From positions 620,001 through 684,000 of the forward strand of contig JAQGBZ010000002.1 of NCBI GenBank assembly GCA_034687125.1: DNA of 64,000 nucleotides. Reading direction: 5' to 3'. Numbering within the stretch: position 1 is the first letter of the stretch; the number at the start of each line of letters is the position of its first letter. This document shows, in pieces, positions 63,719 to 64,000 of this stretch. The stretch is from Neelides folsomi (lineage: Eukaryota; Arthropoda; Collembola; Neelipleona; Neelidae). The notes under the pieces were generated by a model. That model was not told the DNA's origin and made no database searches. It saw nothing but the letters and a program-made list of their open reading frames with translations. Position numbers and translations under genes: made by a program.

Positions 63719-64000
63719 CTCATGGAAAAATTTGATAAATTGAGTTTAAAATTGGAAATATTAAAAACAAATTAAAATGTAGGTTTTTGTTATATTTAGT
63801 TCATTTATTAATTAAATTTAATTATCTCAATAAAAGAAATAAAATAAAAAAATGAGATAAGATTAAATAAGAGATAGATATGAGAATAAAATTCTTTGAT
63901 GACTTTGTTGGATCAAAATGGTAACTCGTAAAAACATTACTATAAATATGAAGATTAATATTGTAACTTTACTTAATGTTCGTGACTCAAGAAGAACAAA
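63719..64000. other. Intron of the Goliath-type gene
   Basis: AT-rich and upstream of the first visible exon on the minus strand. No further exon can be supported before the edge. Confidence 0.5.

Overview
This window looks like animal, most probably arthropod, nuclear DNA. The genes are split by GT-AG introns, the intergenic DNA and introns are very AT-rich, and the products are metazoan families (Pax6/eyeless, AF4/FMR2-Lilliputian, PWWP-GLYR1, a leucine-rich-repeat/Ig receptor, an annexin B11-like protein, a Goliath-type RING protein). A non-insect pancrustacean such as a springtail or crustacean would fit, but the species cannot be fixed by reading alone. All exon models below were built by hand from splice signals plus reading-phase continuity. 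In each complete model the summed coding length is a multiple of three.

Layout, left to right. 1-6.95 kb: non-coding DNA of mixed composition with no gene seen. 6.95-9.49 kb: AT-rich DNA with a 466-bp inverted-repeat element lying between two 33-35 bp direct repeats. 9491-14815 (-): a complete AF4/FMR2 (Lilliputian) gene in five exons, including a short terminal exon at 9491-9615. 14816-15599: a GC-rich head-to-head region between AFF and the next gene. 15600-26585 (+): GLYR1/NDF (PWWP plus beta-hydroxyacid-dehydrogenase-like domain) in eight exons. Its 8.4-kb fourth intron contains a complete antisense gene, 19843-22838 (-), for an LRR-Ig transmembrane protein with a hendecad-repeat cytoplasmic tail. 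26.6-31 kb: an AT-rich transposon graveyard with several MITE-like inverted-repeat elements, one apparently nested. 31-37 kb: mixed-composition non-coding DNA upstream of Pax6. 37053-50552 (+): a complete Pax6 gene in eight coding exons, with large introns and a possible second first exon at 35371-35386. 52500-55576 (-): a complete annexin gene in nine coding exons, convergent with Pax6. 57328-59806: a decayed Harbinger-type transposon with a broken DDE transposase (-) and a broken second ORF (+). 62851-63718 (-): the last four exons of a Goliath/RNF130-150-type RING gene that continues off the right edge.

How the genes relate. AFF scaffolds the super elongation complex, and GLYR1/NDF helps RNA polymerase II through nucleosomes. 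Their divergent arrangement around one GC-rich interval suggests a shared promoter for two transcription-elongation factors (inference). Pax6 is the eye and head patterning regulator. Its flanks and introns have a different base texture from the AT-rich surroundings and are the likely regulatory landscape. The remaining genes show no obvious functional link.
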